Positions 51,501 to 61,800 of a stretch of 64,000 bases of DNA are shown in pieces. Numbering within the stretch: position 1 is the stretch's first letter; every line of letters begins with the position of its first letter. Both the position numbers and the translations under genes were made by a program. Source of the stretch: Apus apus (Eukaryota > Chordata > Aves > Apodiformes > Apodidae); assembly GCF_020740795.1 (NCBI RefSeq), contig NC_067285.1, forward strand, positions 113,771,008 to 113,835,007, given 5' to 3'. Below the pieces are notes generated by a model. The model saw nothing but the letters and a program-made list of their open reading frames with translations. It ran no database searches and was not told where the DNA came from.

Positions 51501-51629
51501 ACCTGTGGGACAGCCAAGCCTGCCAGGTCCTGCACCAACCACCCACCCTCTCCCCTCCTCTTCCAGGCCCTGAGGAAAAGACCCGGCTTCTCCAAGATTT
51601 TACACATCAAAGTGGAAGGAGGCTGTTAG
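38812..51629 (+). CDS. FBXO41: FBXO41, F-box only protein 41 (complete, 12 coding exons)
   Basis: Known as a neuron-enriched F-box protein that joins SKP1 in SCF ubiquitin ligases and is linked to the centrosome and neuronal migration. Exons: 38812-39533, 42644-42854, 43407-43486, 44045-44355, 44959-45200, 46064-46179, 46716-46868, 48881-48976, 49301-49419, 49648-49806, 50505-50620, 51567-51629. All introns are GT-AG. The 2388 nt join without a stop to 795 aa; human is about 875 by my recollection. Domains: a C2H2-like finger (C10, C13, H28, H33), a coiled coil at about 140-295, a Ser/Gly-rich linker with [10 protein letters not shown] and [21 protein letters not shown], the F-box at about 470-512 ([19 protein letters not shown]), and a C-terminal leucine-rich-repeat-like region at about 530-770. 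It ends in [11 protein letters not shown], as in mammals. Ala- and His-rich tracts of the human N-terminal part are missing. Confidence 0.97.
40347..40602 (+). mobile_element. Young CR1 fragment in FBXO41 intron 1 (sense)
   Basis: AAACTGGAAGAGATTTAG to TTCAGTGATTCTAG. The only intronic CR1 here in sense orientation to its host gene. Confidence 0.94.
41174..41595 (+). repeat. 14-bp GT-rich minisatellite in FBXO41 intron 1
   Basis: About 30 degenerate copies of TCAGGTGTGCACGG. The first half is closest to this unit; the second half drifts to TTGGGTGTGCATGG. Confidence 0.9.
42381..42628 (-). mobile_element. CR1 fragment antisense to FBXO41, abutting exon 2 acceptor
   Basis: CCATAGAATCATGGAG tail. 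The similarity to the copy at 46.24 kb runs through CCCGTGGTGAAACTTG, about 15 bp before exon 2. Confidence 0.9.
42644..42854 (+). CDS. FBXO41: FBXO41 coding exon 2
   Basis: Residues 241-311, second part of the coiled coil ([20 protein letters not shown], then [10 protein letters not shown]). The acceptor CGCCCCACAG lies only about 15 bp from an antisense CR1 fragment. Confidence 0.93.
43108..43379 (+). repeat. Four 68-bp tandem units next to FBXO41 exon 3
   Basis: GGCTCTGGGTGGGATG recurs at 43108, 43176, 43244 and 43312 with an exact period of 68. A fifth copy starts at 43380 (GGCTCC) and passes straight into the exon 3 acceptor. Units differ at only a few positions. Confidence 0.97.
43407..43486 (+). 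CDS. FBXO41: FBXO41 coding exon 3
   Basis: 80 nt, residues 312-338 ([20 protein letters not shown]). The phase was fixed by matching the remembered mammalian HHVGPAVPNTYAVS. Acceptor CTCCCCACAG, donor CCGG|GTGAGT. Confidence 0.9.
43577..44044 (-). mobile_element. CR1 fragment filling FBXO41 intron 3 up to exon 4 acceptor
   Basis: Antisense CR1 of the 8.36-kb subfamily: CTCAGCCTTTCCTCATCAGG, then a segment that aligns with the reverse complement of 8362-8400 up to the splice AG. Intron 3 is 558 bp and about 84% of it is this element. Confidence 0.88.
44045..44355 (+). CDS. FBXO41: FBXO41 coding exon 4
   Basis: Residues 338-442: the [11 protein letters not shown] motif, [13 protein letters not shown] and the acidic-serine stretch [12 protein letters not shown]. 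The acceptor CCCTTCTCCCCCAG lies at the end of an antisense CR1. Another CR1 begins about 42 bp past the donor. Confidence 0.93.
44397..44875 (-). mobile_element. CR1 fragment in FBXO41 intron 4 (antisense)
   Basis: CTGGTTGGAAAAGACCTCC, GGTGAAGAATTTCTTCCCAA and AATGAGGAAGCAGCAGC. Older, divergent subfamily; may contain small internal changes. Confidence 0.85.
44959..45200 (+). CDS. FBXO41: FBXO41 coding exon 5 (F-box)
   Basis: Residues 442-522, contains the F-box ([20 protein letters not shown] to [10 protein letters not shown]). Acceptor GGTGTCCCGTAG, donor AAG|GTACTG. Confidence 0.95.
45311..45765 (-). mobile_element. Young CR1 fragment in FBXO41 intron 5 (antisense)
   Basis: CATAGAACCACAGATTGG tail to TGAGCATCTTTGTCGCCTCC. 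About 455 bp, the common truncation length of the young family. Confidence 0.95.
46064..46179 (+). CDS. FBXO41: FBXO41 coding exon 6
   Basis: Residues 523-561 ([20 protein letters not shown]), start of the leucine-rich-repeat-like half. Confidence 0.93.
46237..46530 (-). mobile_element. CR1 fragment in FBXO41 intron 6 (antisense)
   Basis: TCACAGAATCATCACATCG tail to AACTCGAGGCCATTTC. Middle-aged subfamily. Confidence 0.92.
46716..46868 (+). CDS. FBXO41: FBXO41 coding exon 7
   Basis: Residues 561-612 ([20 protein letters not shown]). The acceptor CCATCCGTGGTAG has a weak pyrimidine tract but gives the conserved frame. Confidence 0.92.
46869..48880 (+). other. FBXO41: FBXO41 intron 7
   Basis: 2.0 kb single-copy apart from a short CTTCAACCTCAC-type repeat. 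Confidence 0.85.
48530..48672 (+). repeat. Degenerate 12-bp CTTCAACCTCAC-type repeat
   Basis: About ten imperfect copies of CACCTTCAACCT-like words in FBXO41 intron 7. Confidence 0.7.
48881..48976 (+). CDS. FBXO41: FBXO41 coding exon 8
   Basis: Residues 612-644 ([20 protein letters not shown]). Confidence 0.93.
49301..49419 (+). CDS. FBXO41: FBXO41 coding exon 9
   Basis: Residues 644-684 ([20 protein letters not shown]), repeat-like Leu/Cys pattern. Confidence 0.93.
49648..49806 (+). CDS. FBXO41: FBXO41 coding exon 10
   Basis: Residues 684-737 ([20 protein letters not shown], then [20 protein letters not shown]). Confidence 0.93.
50505..50620 (+). CDS. FBXO41: FBXO41 coding exon 11
   Basis: Residues 737-775 ([20 protein letters not shown]). 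Confidence 0.93.
51108..51275 (-). mobile_element. CR1 fragment in FBXO41 intron 11 (antisense)
   Basis: GAAGATCACCAAGACCAACT and CCTCAGCACCACATC. The terminal tail octamers are missing. Confidence 0.88.
51567..51629 (+). CDS. FBXO41: FBXO41 coding exon 12 (terminal)
   Basis: Residues 776-795 ([20 protein letters not shown]) and TAG. Identical to the mammalian C-terminus as I recall it. Confidence 0.95.
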   Translation, partial: ALRKRPGFSKILHIKVEGGC

Positions 51630-53649
51630 ACCTTCAGGGAACCACAAAGCACATTCCCTCCTCTGCCCGGCAGAGCTGGAGGCCCCCGTGGAACCAAACC
51701 CACCCTCTGCTGCTCACCCTTTGCAGGACCTGGGGCACGGAGATGCTGGCCCATGCACAAAGAGACCCCCAGGCTCTTGCAGCCCTTCGTGACTGGCAGT
51801 GGGAGCTCGTCCCCAGGGCCAGCTCAGGGGTGAGAAGGTGCTACTCAAGAACATTTTTTGGCTGCCTGAAGAGACGAGGCCACACACTCCTCCCGAGGAG
51901 AGGGGATGGCTTTGCACCAGGGCTGCTCGTTGCCAAGGATCCTTGTTTGGGGAATGTCTTTTTCCTTCCAACTCTCTTTCTGGGGGTGTGGTTTTTTTCA
52001 GCCGTTCGATGGGGTGGGAGGTGATGATGGGTCAGCCTGTCCCTCTGGGCTCTTTGCTGGGCATCACTGACCATCCCTGTCCTCTCTGTGGGCTGGTGGA
52101 GGTGGGGTGGGAAGAGGCAGTTCCTCCAGAGGAGACCCAGCATTCCTGCAGCATTTCTGCTGGTTTTCCTTCCACTTGTTTAGCAGAAGAGCACCCAAGC
52201 CTGGGTAAATACTGCCCAGGAACCAGCACCACAACAGCACAAGCCCAAGGTGGCACAGCTGCATCTTCGGAGGCTGTAAGAGCCAGAGGACACCAAGAGG
52301 TTGCTCTTCCAGAGGTTTCCAGCCTCACCTGCTCTCCACCCAAACCTTCCTGCCAAGGCAATAAAACCATCTCCAAAATCCCCACCCACCAGGAAAAACG
52401 GGTCATGCTCCTGTCCCCACCAACATCCACCACCTGTTCAGGCTTCCTCCAGGTAGAGCTGGAGAGAGAGGGACTGGCATGGGACACCCACATTTGCCAT
52501 CTCGTCGCCTTTCTGAGCAGCCTGAAGGAGAAATCCTGCCCAAATTGTCCTGAAATCCAAAGCTGCTGGTGAAAGCACCAGCCCAACTGCCCTGGTAGAT
52601 CCCTTGTCTATGGCCACGGCTGGTCTTTTCATTCCTCTGTTTGCCTCTGGCTGTCTTCTGCCCACCAGGACACCATCACCCTCCACGTACCCTTCTTCTT
52701 TCCAAAGGAAAAGGCTTTTGGAAGACATCCAGCAAGGCCAGGCTTCTCCATTGTCCACCCTGGGGAGAAGGTGCCAGGAGGTGCCACGGGGGACACCTGT
52801 CACAGCACTGCCAGCAGCAGGGACACGTCGGCCTTAACCACAGCCCCTTGCGACCCTGAGCTCCAGCCAGGACTGCTTGGACCCAACTTGCTGAGCTTCT
52901 TCTCCGGACCATTGTTGGAGGTTTTGGTGCCAATGTGGTTGTGAGGAAGGTATCTCCAAGGGTATCTCCCTTTCCTTCAGCCCTCCTGGGGTGATGGGCT
53001 GCCATGGAGCATCCCCCCTGGAGGGAGGAGGTTGCAGACCCATCCTGGTACCGCCCTCCTCATCCAGGACACGAGAACTGCAGGCCTCAGCCAGGGGCTC
53101 CCAGGATGCCAACAGCCCACGGGGACCTCAATAGAAAAGATGATCAGTTCCAAATCGCTGAAGCTGTTGGTGGGCTGGAAGCAGCTCCTAGGTCTCCAAT
53201 CCCAGAAGGAACCTCGGGAGATCATTTCATCCACCCTTCATCCCATCTACGCTGTCTTCTCCAAAGCAGGGTAGGGTTTTTTTGGCCATAACCCCTCATT
53301 GGAAGCACCTCCACCCCCCACCGACTGCAGCTTTCCAGGAGAAGGCTGATCCCTGGATGCACAAAATGTGGGAGCCCAAAGAAACACCTGCAAGGAACCA
53401 CCACCACGTCCCACCACGCCCTCATGGGCAGCACTGGAGGAGCTCCCCACCAGGGGTTCATCTCCATCCCAGGGAGGCTGGGCCGTGCACCATCCAAGGG
53501 CAAGAGGAGCAAGGGATGCCCTGACCAGCAAAAAAAACCAAAACCCACCCAGCCAAGCTAAAACCCCCCTGGAGACCATCCCACCAGAGTGGTCCCCGTG
53601 GAGATGTCGCCGCTCGGAACAGAGCAGAGACTGGAGAAGTTCCCTTGCA

Positions 53650-53690
53650 AAGAATAATAATAATAATAATTAAAAAATAAACAAAGTAAG
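53650..53690. repeat. (AAT)n microsatellite
   Basis: AATAATAATAATAATAATT followed by an A-rich run, within the probable FBXO41 3' UTR. Confidence 0.85.
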
Positions 53691-55307
53691 TATTTATTTC
53701 TATAAAGAGAAGAAGAAGAAAAAGATTTTAAAGGAAAATTATATACTCAGCATGTTCATAGACTCTACGCTTAAAGACTATCGTGTTGGAGGGTCGTGTC
53801 TGAAGACTGAAGGTGGCTGCTCCAGGTTTGCTGCTCGCCCCACAGCCAGCCCCTCACCTCAATCCTCCAGGCCATGGGTGAGGAGGGAGTGATGGGAAGC
53901 AGGGGGAGATGTTGAGGACTCTTGAAGGAACTTTCCGTGTGAGGCTGGAGGGGCTGCTGGTGCCGTGGCTGCTGGTGGTTGCATCTGCTGGCGGTGGCGT
54001 GGGTGGGTGGGGGGACATCCCTGTCCCCCTGATGCCACAGGGGTTTTGTCAGTCACGGCAGGACAACCTCACCCACATTTGGTGCCTCATTGAGACCAAA
54101 CCACCCAGCTCCCTTGGGGGCATTCCCAAAGAAGTCCAACTTGTGGCCTCGTTTTTGACAATAATCCCACCATGACGTGAGACCTTGAGAAGGCTCCAGG
54201 ACTGGGAGATGGGAAAAGCAGGGTCGTTTTCCCCATTCTGCACGATTCCTGGGGCTTGGATGGGTCTCTTCCTCCTGGGCTGGGGATGAAGGTGGCTGGC
54301 ACAGGCTGAGTGTTAATGAGCCCTGGGGTGGCTCCTAATTACCAGGGTTGTTAATGGCAACGAGCTCATTAACAGCTCCGTGTTGTCACATTGACGGGTT
54401 CCCTGCTGCTTTCCCTCCCCATCCCACTAACACGTGGCCTCCTTGGCTCTCCCACAAGCCTCCCTTGCCCACCCTAATCCCATCAGGATGCTGGGATGAG
54501 GCTGCCCGTGACCACAGAGGTCGTGGGGTTTCAACCCCATCTCCTCTGGAAATGATGGAGACTGCCAGAAATACCAAAACCCCCTGGGAAAGCCTTGCAA
54601 TCAAGGGAAGGGGAGAACTGCAGCGTGAGCTCAACCCCATACTAGACCCTCGAGAAGCCCCAGGGCGGGTCTCTGCGATGACAATCCCTGGCAAAAGCCA
54701 GGGCACAACTGCCCCAGCTGGGGTGAGCAGCATTCCCTCAAGGTCATGGTGGTGGCCAGATCTGGCAGGGGCTGGATGGACAGTGCTGCTGGTTCCTGCC
54801 AGACCTGGTTCCTGTGGGACAAGTTTTTTGGGGGGATTTAGTCCTTTTTTTTAGTGAGTTTGCCCAAATTTTTCCCACGGCCAACGCTCATGACATTCCC
54901 CTTTGCTTGAATCTGGGTGTTGGGAAGGGATCTCAAGAGGAACACCACCAGCAAAGCCAGCTCGGAGGGGGCAAATTTATCCCAAATCCATGGTTTTTTC
55001 TGCCTCGTATGTTGGATTTTGCTCATCGTCCATTGCTCCAACCCCCAGGAGCTGGGGATGCTCCTGGAACCTGGAACCTCCTCCTGCCTTCATCCCTGTG
55101 CTCCCAGCCTGGGGGGAGCCCAGGGCTGTAAGGTCTCCAGGGAAGGGGGAACCCCCAGGTTGGCTCCACCTAAAGAGGTTTTTTTTTAAATCTCTTTATC
55201 AAGCAAAGGTTAAAAAAAAAAATGACCCCACTTCTCGCCGTGGGTCACAGTCCCAACTGGCACCCCAGGCACAGCCATGGCTGGATCTTGGACACCTTGT
55301 TTGGATC

Positions 55308-55412
55308 CACCAACCTGGTCCAGTGGGAGGTGTCCCTGCCCACGCAGGGGGGTTGGAAGTAGATGGTCTTGAAGGTCCCTTCCAACCCAAACCAGTCTGG
55401 GATTCTGTGATT
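55308..55412 (+). mobile_element. CR1 3' end in probable FBXO41 3' UTR
   Basis: GTGGGAGGTGTCCCTGCCC to GGGATTCTGTGATTCC, about 105 bp. Confidence 0.9.
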
Positions 55413-55442
55413 CCCAAAGGCTCCAAATTTGGTCAAAATGGA

Positions 55443-55464
55443 AAAACAACAACAACAACAACAA
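55443..55464. repeat. (AAC)n microsatellite
   Basis: About seven AAC units just past a CR1 tail. Confidence 0.8.
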
Positions 55465-56775
55465 ATATCCCATGAGAACTGTTGAGGAAGGATCTGGGAG
55501 GGGTTGAACAACATCTTCTCCTGGCTCTTCAAGGAGCCCAGCCCAGGAGCTGGCACGTGGCTTCAGCCCCTCATTTTGGGGGGAAAAACCTGCAGGTTGG
55601 GGTTGGAGGGAAAGCATTTGGGAATTGGTGCCAAATGATAAAATGCTTTAAAAAAAAAAAACACAAACAAAAAAACCCCACAAAACAGGGTGATTTTAGC
55701 AACCAGAGATGGTTGGTTGGGACCGAAGCATCACAGGTGGGGGTTGTTGCTGCCAAGTGATGCACGACCTTCCCCACGGGTGGGAGGCAAAATAATCCCT
55801 GCAGCAGGAAAGGGGTCTCTCCTGCCCTGGAGAAAAGCTGCTGCCACCTCCTTCCCTGGAGAGCAGCAGCAAGGAGGGGAGGGAAAACTGCCCCAACACA
55901 GGAAAACTGGGATTTATTCTGAGCCAGCCTCGGGACTGAGCCCCGTGGAAAGGGGGGGAAGACGAGGCAGGCTGGGGCCGGGGACAAGAGGGTGCAATGA
56001 GGTGGGAGTGTGGGATTGGATCTGGGAAGCAAAGGGTGGGATGGATCTGGGAAGCAAGCCTGGTCCCACACACTTGCTGAGAGATAATCAGAGGACACGC
56101 TGCCCGCGGGGAGGGAAAGGGGGAAAATAACAAATTATATCCGTATCCATCTCTCTCGACAGGAATTACAATCATTTCCCTACAGCAACTTCTCCATTCT
56201 CAGCCCCTGAGGGGGAACCCCCCTGGGTGCAGTGACCTCCCCCCTCCCCAAAGGCAGCGACTCAGCTTCCCCTTCAGTTATTTTTTTTTAAATCTCAATG
56301 AATTTTAGGTCTATTTTAGTCTTTCTGCAGCCATGTGCCAGTGTCTGGAGAACCAAACCTCCCTTTTTTTTTTGTCCCCCTCACCCCCACGGCCCCTCGA
56401 TGCTCAGGCGGGTCCTGGATGCTGAGCCAGGAGTGTTGGGGGTGCAGCCCAAATGGGGGTGCAGATGAGATGGGGAGGGGGGTCAGGGAGAGGACCCACG
56501 GGGGGGGGCAGGGTTTGAGGGACAGGGAGATGGGGGAGGTGGTGGCTGCTGCCCGTGGGAGACCGTGTTTTTAGCACTTTGGTTGGTACCATCACCTGTA
56601 GACGCACTTTGATGTTGTTGCTTTGAAACTTTGCCCAGTGTAAACCATGTGTATTTCAAGAGTTACAAAGAAAGAAACTAAAAAAAACCCAGAAAAAGGG
56701 AGAAGGAAAAAAAAAAAGGTGTGCAAAGAGCTATTTTATGATTCAGTGTTAAATAAAAGACTCTTGAGATCGAGG

Positions 56776-57660
56776 TGGGGCTTATCACTCTCCTGGGGTT
56801 TACATCAAACCCAGTGCTGGCTCCAGCACCAGTGAGACCAGTTGCTTCTTTGAGGTTTACTGGAAGCATCCCTGCTCCTCCTTCCCTCTCCCTGCTCCTC
56901 CTTCCCTCTCCCTGCTCCTCCTTCCCTCTCCCTGCAGGCACAGAGCATTTGGGACCCATGTCCATTGCTCCATGGGACACAGGGACAAGGTGAGGTGCAG
57001 GGGCAGCAGCCTCCCCCAGGTCTCAGTTGCCCAGGAGCACTTTTGTGCCAATTCTTGCTGGCAAAAAAAAAAAATGAAGATTCATTTCGGAACAGTCCTT
57101 GAATGAAAAGGGAAAGAGGGGGACCTGGTTCCCAAATTGTGACCACACAGAGTTTGGGGATCAGCTTTGCAGGCTGGAGTACCACAGTGAAGGGGAAACT
57201 GGGGTGTGGGGAGATGGGACCCTGCTGCCATTAGACAGGCAGGAGCAGGAAGACATTCCCAGCTCCCAGCCATGGGAGAGGACACACCTCCAGCCTCCAG
57301 GATCTGCCACCTGCAACGGGCAACCCACCAGCTGCCTGCACAGCAGGATCAGGATCAGCCCCACTTTCAACCTGTCCCTATTCCCCAAGAACATTTTCAT
57401 GCCAGAGAGACCCCAAGTGCCAGGATCTATCTCTGAAACCTGCCCCCAGCCCCACACGTTCCCCCTCAATGGGCCCTTGCTGGGGTTGGAGGTGTCAGGA
57501 CACAGAGACTGGCCTAAACCACCTCCTGTGAAGCAAGAGGTGAGGATGAAAACATGGAGCAACATCAAGGAGAAATGTCACTGAGCAATGCCAGAGCTCC
57601 AGAAGTGACAACAGGTGATCTTGGGATCACAGGGAGCTGGGTCCTGCTTCCCTGTTCACA
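56776..57660. other. Spacer between the 3' ends of FBXO41 and CCT7
   Basis: Single-copy sequence with the 21-bp triplication and a short A run (57064-57075). I see no gene. Confidence 0.5.
56871..56936 (+). repeat. Three 21-bp tandem units
   Basis: Three essentially identical copies of a CTCCTTCCCTCTCCCTG-containing unit, just beyond the distal FBXO41 AATAAA. Confidence 0.9.
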
Positions 57661-57661
57661 A

Positions 57662-58074
57662 AGATGATCTGAGGGCTGGAGCAGCTCTGCTCTGGAGATA
57701 GGCTGGGAGAGCTGGGGCGTTCAGCCTGGAGAAGAGAAGGCTCCAGGGAGACCTTAGAGCACCTTCCAGTGCCTGAAGGGGCTCCAGGAAAGCTGGGGAG
57801 GGGCTTGGGACAAGGGGAAGTAATGGTTTAAACTGAAAGAGGGGAGATTTACATTAGACATCAGGAAGAAATTCTTTGCTGTGAGGGTGGTGGGACCCTG
57901 GCCCAGGTTGCCCAGGGAAGCTGTGGCTGCCCCATCCCTGGCAGTGTTGAAGGGCAGGTTGGATGGGGCTTGGAGCAGCCTGGGCTGGTGGGAGGTGTCC
58001 CTGCCCATGGCAGGGGGGTTGGATCTAGATGATCTTGAAGGTCCCTCCAACCCAGTCTGTGACTCTGTGATTCC
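57662..58074 (+). mobile_element. Young CR1 fragment between FBXO41 and CCT7 3' ends
   Basis: GAGGGCTGGAGCAGCTCTG to GACTCTGTGATTCCC. Ends about 120 bp beyond the predicted CCT7 cleavage site, antisense to CCT7. Confidence 0.95.
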
Positions 58075-58194
58075 CAGCATAGCACCTGCTTCTTTAAACA
58101 GGGAAAACCAAAACAAAACAAAAGGTCGATTTTTGAAGCCAAACAAGCAGCTCCCACACCCCAGAAGCAGCAGAGAACAAACCCCACGTGCCAC

Positions 58195-58592
58195 TTAAAC
58201 ACCAACCTGTCTTTATTGTGTTTGAGCCTGGGTCAAAAACCCCCAGCAGAAAGACCAAAAAAAAAAAAAAAAAGAAAAAAATAGTATAAATACCAAGAAA
58301 GGCCAGGCTGGCTGCACTCCCTGCCAGTGCTGAAGAGGACTCTGCTCCATGCTGTTCCCACGTGGAAGGATGAGGTGAGCCTCAGGGGATCAGTGCTGTG
58401 GTAGGACATGTTGGGGCAGGGCAGCTCCCAGGAGGCTGCTGCCCAGGCCAAGACTTGACTCTTCAATGACACAAGGCCAGGGGCTGCCCGCGAGCCCCGG
58501 CAACCACCGCCTGGCCGACGGCTCGTTAACGAAGCGAGACATCAACTCCGTTTCCCCTGGCAGAGCACCCAAGGCCCACCCTGGTGGGGGGC
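58195..58592 (-). promoter_or_regulatory. CCT7: CCT7 3' UTR and polyadenylation signal
   Basis: AATAAA on the - strand at 58212-58217 (TTTATT on +) gives a 3' UTR of about 390 nt. The UTR contains an A run on + (58257-58280), a U run in the transcript. Confidence 0.75.
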
Positions 58593-58817
58593 TCAGTGGT
58601 TGTGGGGTCGGGGTCGGCCCCGTCCCCGGGCGCCGGGAGCAGCATCCACAGTGGACCGGGGGTTCTTGATGGTCTCGTCCACCGAGACGATGAGGCAGGC
58701 GGCCTCGGAGGCGGCGGTCAGCGCGTTGACGCGCACCACGGCCGGCTCCCACACGCAGGCCTCGAAGTTGTCGGCGATGTCCTCGTTGTTGACGTCCACG
58801 CCGTACCACATCCCACC
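58593..58817 (-). CDS. CCT7: CCT7 terminal exon
   Basis: 74 codons from [20 protein letters not shown] to the Arg/Gly tail, then TGA. Confidence 0.97.
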   Translation of the reverse strand, partial: GGMWYGVDVNNEDIADNFEACVWEPAVVRVNALTAASEAACLIVSVDETIKNPRSTVDAAPGARGRGRPRPHNH

Positions 58818-61800
58818 CTGGGAGAGAGGGAGGGAAAAGGGTCTGGTTATTGGGTTGGATAGGATCTGGGGAATCACCCTCTGGGTCCAGTTTTAAAGGT
58901 CACCAACACCAGAACGTGGCTGTTGGGAGAGTTCGGAGGAAGAGCGTGGAGATGCTGGGAGGGCTGGAGCAGCTCTGCTCTGGAGACAGGCTGGGAGAGT
59001 TGGGGTGTTCAGCCTGGAGAAGAGAAGGCTCCAGGGAGACCTGAGAGCACCTTCCAGTGCCTGAAGGGGCTCCAGGAAAGCTGGGGAGGGGCTTGGGACA
59101 AGGGCAGGAGGGAAGGATGGGATGAGGGGGATGGATCAAAACTGGAAGAGGGAAGATTTAGGTTGGACACTGGGAAGAAATTCTTGGCTGTGAGGGTGGT
59201 GAGACCCTGGCCCAGGTTGCCCAGGGAAGCTGTGGCTGCCCCATCCCTGGCAGTGTTGAAGGGCAGGTTGGATGGGGCTTGGAGCAGCCTGGGCTGGTGG
59301 GAGGTGTCCCTGCCCATGCAGGGGGATGGGACTGGATGATCTTGAAGGTCTCTTCCAACCCAAACCAGTCTGGGATTCTGTGACTTTGGGGCCAGTGCAC
59401 TGGGAGTTGGACACATGCAAACACTCCGGGGGAGGCACAAACTGGGCCTTGCTGTACAAAGGGATATTTGAGAGGGAAAAGCTGCAGAAGCTGTTCAGGA
59501 CTGACCTCCACTCCACTGCTGTCTCACTTCTCCACCCACAGCTCCGGTTTTTGCAGCCCAAGACTCAGCTGCTCATTTTGGGGCATTCTATCCGTAACCT
59601 CAAAATCACCAGCAGGATGGAAGGTGGGGGCAGTGACCCCCAAAGTGGCAGTGGCTTCAGAGAGAAGCCAAGGGGCCAAACCCAACTGCCTGAATTAGGA
59701 CTGCCTGGGCACACACTCCCACCACAGGATGGGAAGTGATGCCGCACAATCCAGACCTTCAGTCTGCAGCTCCTCTGGAAAACACGCAGCTCAGCCAACT
59801 TCTACACGCTAATTACTTCCATTTAGAAACCTCCTTCCTGACAAACGATGCATTTTTAAAAAGCAAATCAAAACTCCCAGCTCTGGAAGTCACCCCACGG
59901 CTGTGATCAAAGGGAAAACAGATCAGCTCCGTTTACAGGAACCCGCACCAAGCCCACACTTGGGCCTGGAAACAAAGCACTGCATTTCATCCAAGAAGAC
60001 AGAAGCCCAACATGGGCTGGGCTTGAGTTGCACCTGACCCCTCAGGATCAAGGAAAACAGAAAAGAAGAACTGCTCATCCTGGTTGTCCCTCAGAGCCCC
60101 CGGTTCCCAGCTGGGCACCCACCTGCGCGTGCTTGGCTCGGAGCTTGTTCAGGATGTTGGTGGCATCAAAGCCGGCGTTGTCGCAGAGCTGGCGGGGAAT
60201 GATCTCCAGGGCTTTAGCATAAGCACCTATCAGCAGCTGCTGCTTGCCTGGAATGGTCCTGGAATAGTCCCGGAGGTACTTGGAAAGCTCCATCTCTATC
60301 GCGCCACCACCGGCAACCACCGAGTCGTTCTGAAAGACAAGGGAAAAGTCTCAAAGTCTCCTGCCAGGGAAATCCTGCCTGCTAGGGCTGCATGTCAGGG
60401 AGATGCAGACACACCAGGCCCTGGAGAATCTACAGCCCAGGCTGCTGCTGCCCCTGGGAGCTCCAGAAACAGGCCAAGAATCTCCTGTGGCAGCAACCAG
60501 CAGCTCTGCCCAGCAGGGCACAGGATGAAGGGGTGGTTTGGGGACACAGTGCCAGGGGAGGGACAGCAGAGCACAGTCCCCTGGTGCTGGGCAAGTTTCC
60601 CTCACTGCTGCAAAGCATTCCAAATTCAGGATACTTGCAGCAACATTTCGCAGCCAAGTTCTGCTATTTCCCCCCCCTTCCTTATTTGTCTCAGTAGGGA
60701 GATCAGGATGTTCTTGCTAAAGGAAAACAAGTTCTAAAAAAATCCTGAGATGCCTCTTCCCAGCCCCTCAGGGCAGGCAGCCTCCAGGCTGCTTTAACCA
60801 GCCAGCATCACGTTAACACCTCGCTGCACATAACCCAGAAACACCCACAGTTGGGCAGCATCTATCACACAGGACCAGCAATTCCACACACTGAGCTCAC
60901 TTCCACACATCCCTCAGATTTCTCTCTTGGTGCTTCCAGCTTGCTTCACAGCCTGGGGACAGTTAACCCCTCAGGTTGGTCCCCAAGAGAGGGAACAAGT
61001 AGCTTTAAGAGGCACTGACATGCACCTGAGATCTACCTAGTGAAGATCCACCTGTTGCACCCAGATGATTGTGTTCCCTTTGGCATGGAGGTGTTTACAG
61101 ACCACCCCAAAGCCAGCAAGCACAAGTTGCAGCCATACTGGAGAGGAGGCAAAAGCCAGGAATGCCTGAAAAGCAGCTGGAAATGCTGCAGAGACAAGGC
61201 TGCTCTGGCCATGGGACAGCACTTGGTTCATCAGCCAGCTGCTGCCTGTCCGTACGCTCCACTCCACCACCAGCAGCTCCCAAGAGACCTCAGCCAAATG
61301 CTGGTGTGTGAAAAGGTTTCTAGAAGGAGTTCCAGCCGTGCCAGCTCCCATCAGCTAGCCCGAGGCCAGCCCAGCAGGGAGGTTTCTCTGCTGGTGCTCA
61401 CCTTGATCGCTCTCCTGACGATCATGATGGCATCGTGCAGGGAACGCTCCGTCTCCTCCATGAACTGCTCGGCGCCCCCACGCAGGATGATGGTGCAGGT
61501 CTTGGCCTTTGGGCAGCCTGTGAAGAAGTTGTACCTGCCAAGGGCAAGAAGGGTGATGGGGATGGAGAAGCAGTGCTGCTGCTCAACAGGCTTCACAGGG
61601 ATACTAAGGAAACGGAGCAGCTCTTTCCAAGCCTGATGTACAGCTGATAGGCAGTGTCCCCACCAGACCTGCAGCTCAGGAGCAGAGCCAGGCAAGACAC
61701 CAGTGAAATTCCAGCTGACCCAGGACAACCCGCTCTCATTCCTGTTGCCAGGGCTTTGTGCTAAACCAGAGCTCTCATTTTCCCTTGGCAGGAAGACAGC

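Larger units (their letters stand above)
51630..56775 (+). promoter_or_regulatory. FBXO41: Probable long FBXO41 3' UTR with polyadenylation signals
   Basis: Possible signals are AATAAA at 52360-52365, an AT-rich zone with AATAAA at 53670-53710, and AATAAA at 56752-56757. The last is preceded by AT-rich single-copy sequence (56570-56750) that looks like a UTR end. No other gene is visible here, so a UTR of up to 5.1 kb is plausible. Contents include a CR1 tail, AAT and AAC microsatellites and poly-A runs. Confidence 0.45.
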
